DNA of 5,430 bases from Bacillota bacterium (lineage in GTDB: Bacteria; Bacillota; Clostridia; Lachnospirales; Lachnospiraceae). The stretch is from NCBI GenBank assembly GCA_009177215.1, contig WFLY01000296.1, positions 12,647-18,076 of the forward strand, read 5' to 3'. Each line of letters starts with the position of its first letter. The first letter of the stretch is position 1. A program made the position numbers and the translations under genes. The notes below the pieces were generated by a model. It was not told the DNA's origin. It was given only the letters and a program-made list of their open reading frames with translations, and did no database searches. Of the stretch, positions 5,360 through 5,430 are shown piece after piece.

Positions 5360-5425
5360 TAAGAATGGTTTTATGTATCGGAAGACAGGGAATACTTAGA
5401 TACATAGATAAAGATACCGTTCTTA
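5360..5425. repeat. Nested long hairpin at the right edge of the window
   Basis: TAAGAATGGT (5360-5369) pairs with ACCGTTCTTA (5416-5425) over ten positions with one G-U. Inside it, TATGTATC (5372-5379) pairs perfectly with GATACATA (5399-5406), leaving a 19-base apical loop and an asymmetric internal loop. The structure follows the cluster terminator and may precede a gene beyond the window. It could be a structured leader RNA, a mobile-element end or an operator. No T-run follows before the edge, and I match it to no known riboswitch class. Confidence 0.45.
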
Positions 5426-5430
5426 TGGGT

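Noticed and set aside
5314..5430. An open frame from ATG 5314 to the window edge (39 codons), with alternative starts at TTG 5344 (AGGAGG ten bases upstream) and ATG 5365.
   Set aside because: Thirty-nine open codons are expected by chance fairly often, the translation resembles no family I know, and the ATG at 5314 lacks a ribosome site. It could be the start of a gene beyond the edge, but this cannot be supported here.

Overview
The window reads as a chromosomal housekeeping segment from a low-to-moderate GC Firmicute, most likely a member of the Clostridia and probably Lachnospiraceae. This is an inference from the ThiI, HPr-like, MtaB and IreB sequences, the strong AGGAGG-type ribosome sites, the use of a TTG start, and the conserved order ireB-ruvX-DUF1292 (the yrzL-yrrK-yrzB order of Bacillus). 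No species can be named from the sequence alone.

Left part (1-750). The 3' end of thiI (tRNA 4-thiouridine synthesis) runs rightward and stops at a strong bidirectional terminator. It converges on a small leftward gene for an HPr-like protein. That protein keeps the regulatory-serine loop of HPr but has no active-site histidine. A well-formed sigma-A promoter for this gene lies in the 113-base divergent region shared with mtaB.

Middle part (746-4137). mtaB encodes the tRNA methylthiotransferase that makes ms2t6A37. It is complete, and about 90 residues longer than usual because of three charged, low-complexity insertions. The next ~520 bases are mostly non-coding. They hold a perfect 10-bp inverted repeat, a leftward 52-codon gene for an acidic, disordered protein of unknown function, and several smaller inverted repeats. 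A Nudix hydrolase gene and a Cof-type HAD phosphatase gene then follow 18 bases apart and probably form one transcript.

Right part (4138-5430). A compact rightward cluster holds ireB (substrate of the PASTA Ser/Thr kinase), ruvX/yqgF (RNase H-fold nuclease) and a DUF1292 (YrzB-type) acidic protein. It ends at a GC-rich terminator near 5290-5309. The last 120 bases carry no gene I can support, but they contain a nested, near-perfect hairpin cut close to the window edge.

How the genes relate. ThiI and MtaB both put sulfur into tRNA. Nudix and HAD are generic small-molecule phosphate hydrolases. IreB, RuvX and DUF1292 form a conserved Firmicute cluster whose shared role is not settled. I see no CRISPR array, transposase, phage, defence or biosynthetic system. 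The best candidates for something under-described are the His-less HPr paralogue, the 52-residue protein with its structured flanks, and the 3'-edge hairpin.
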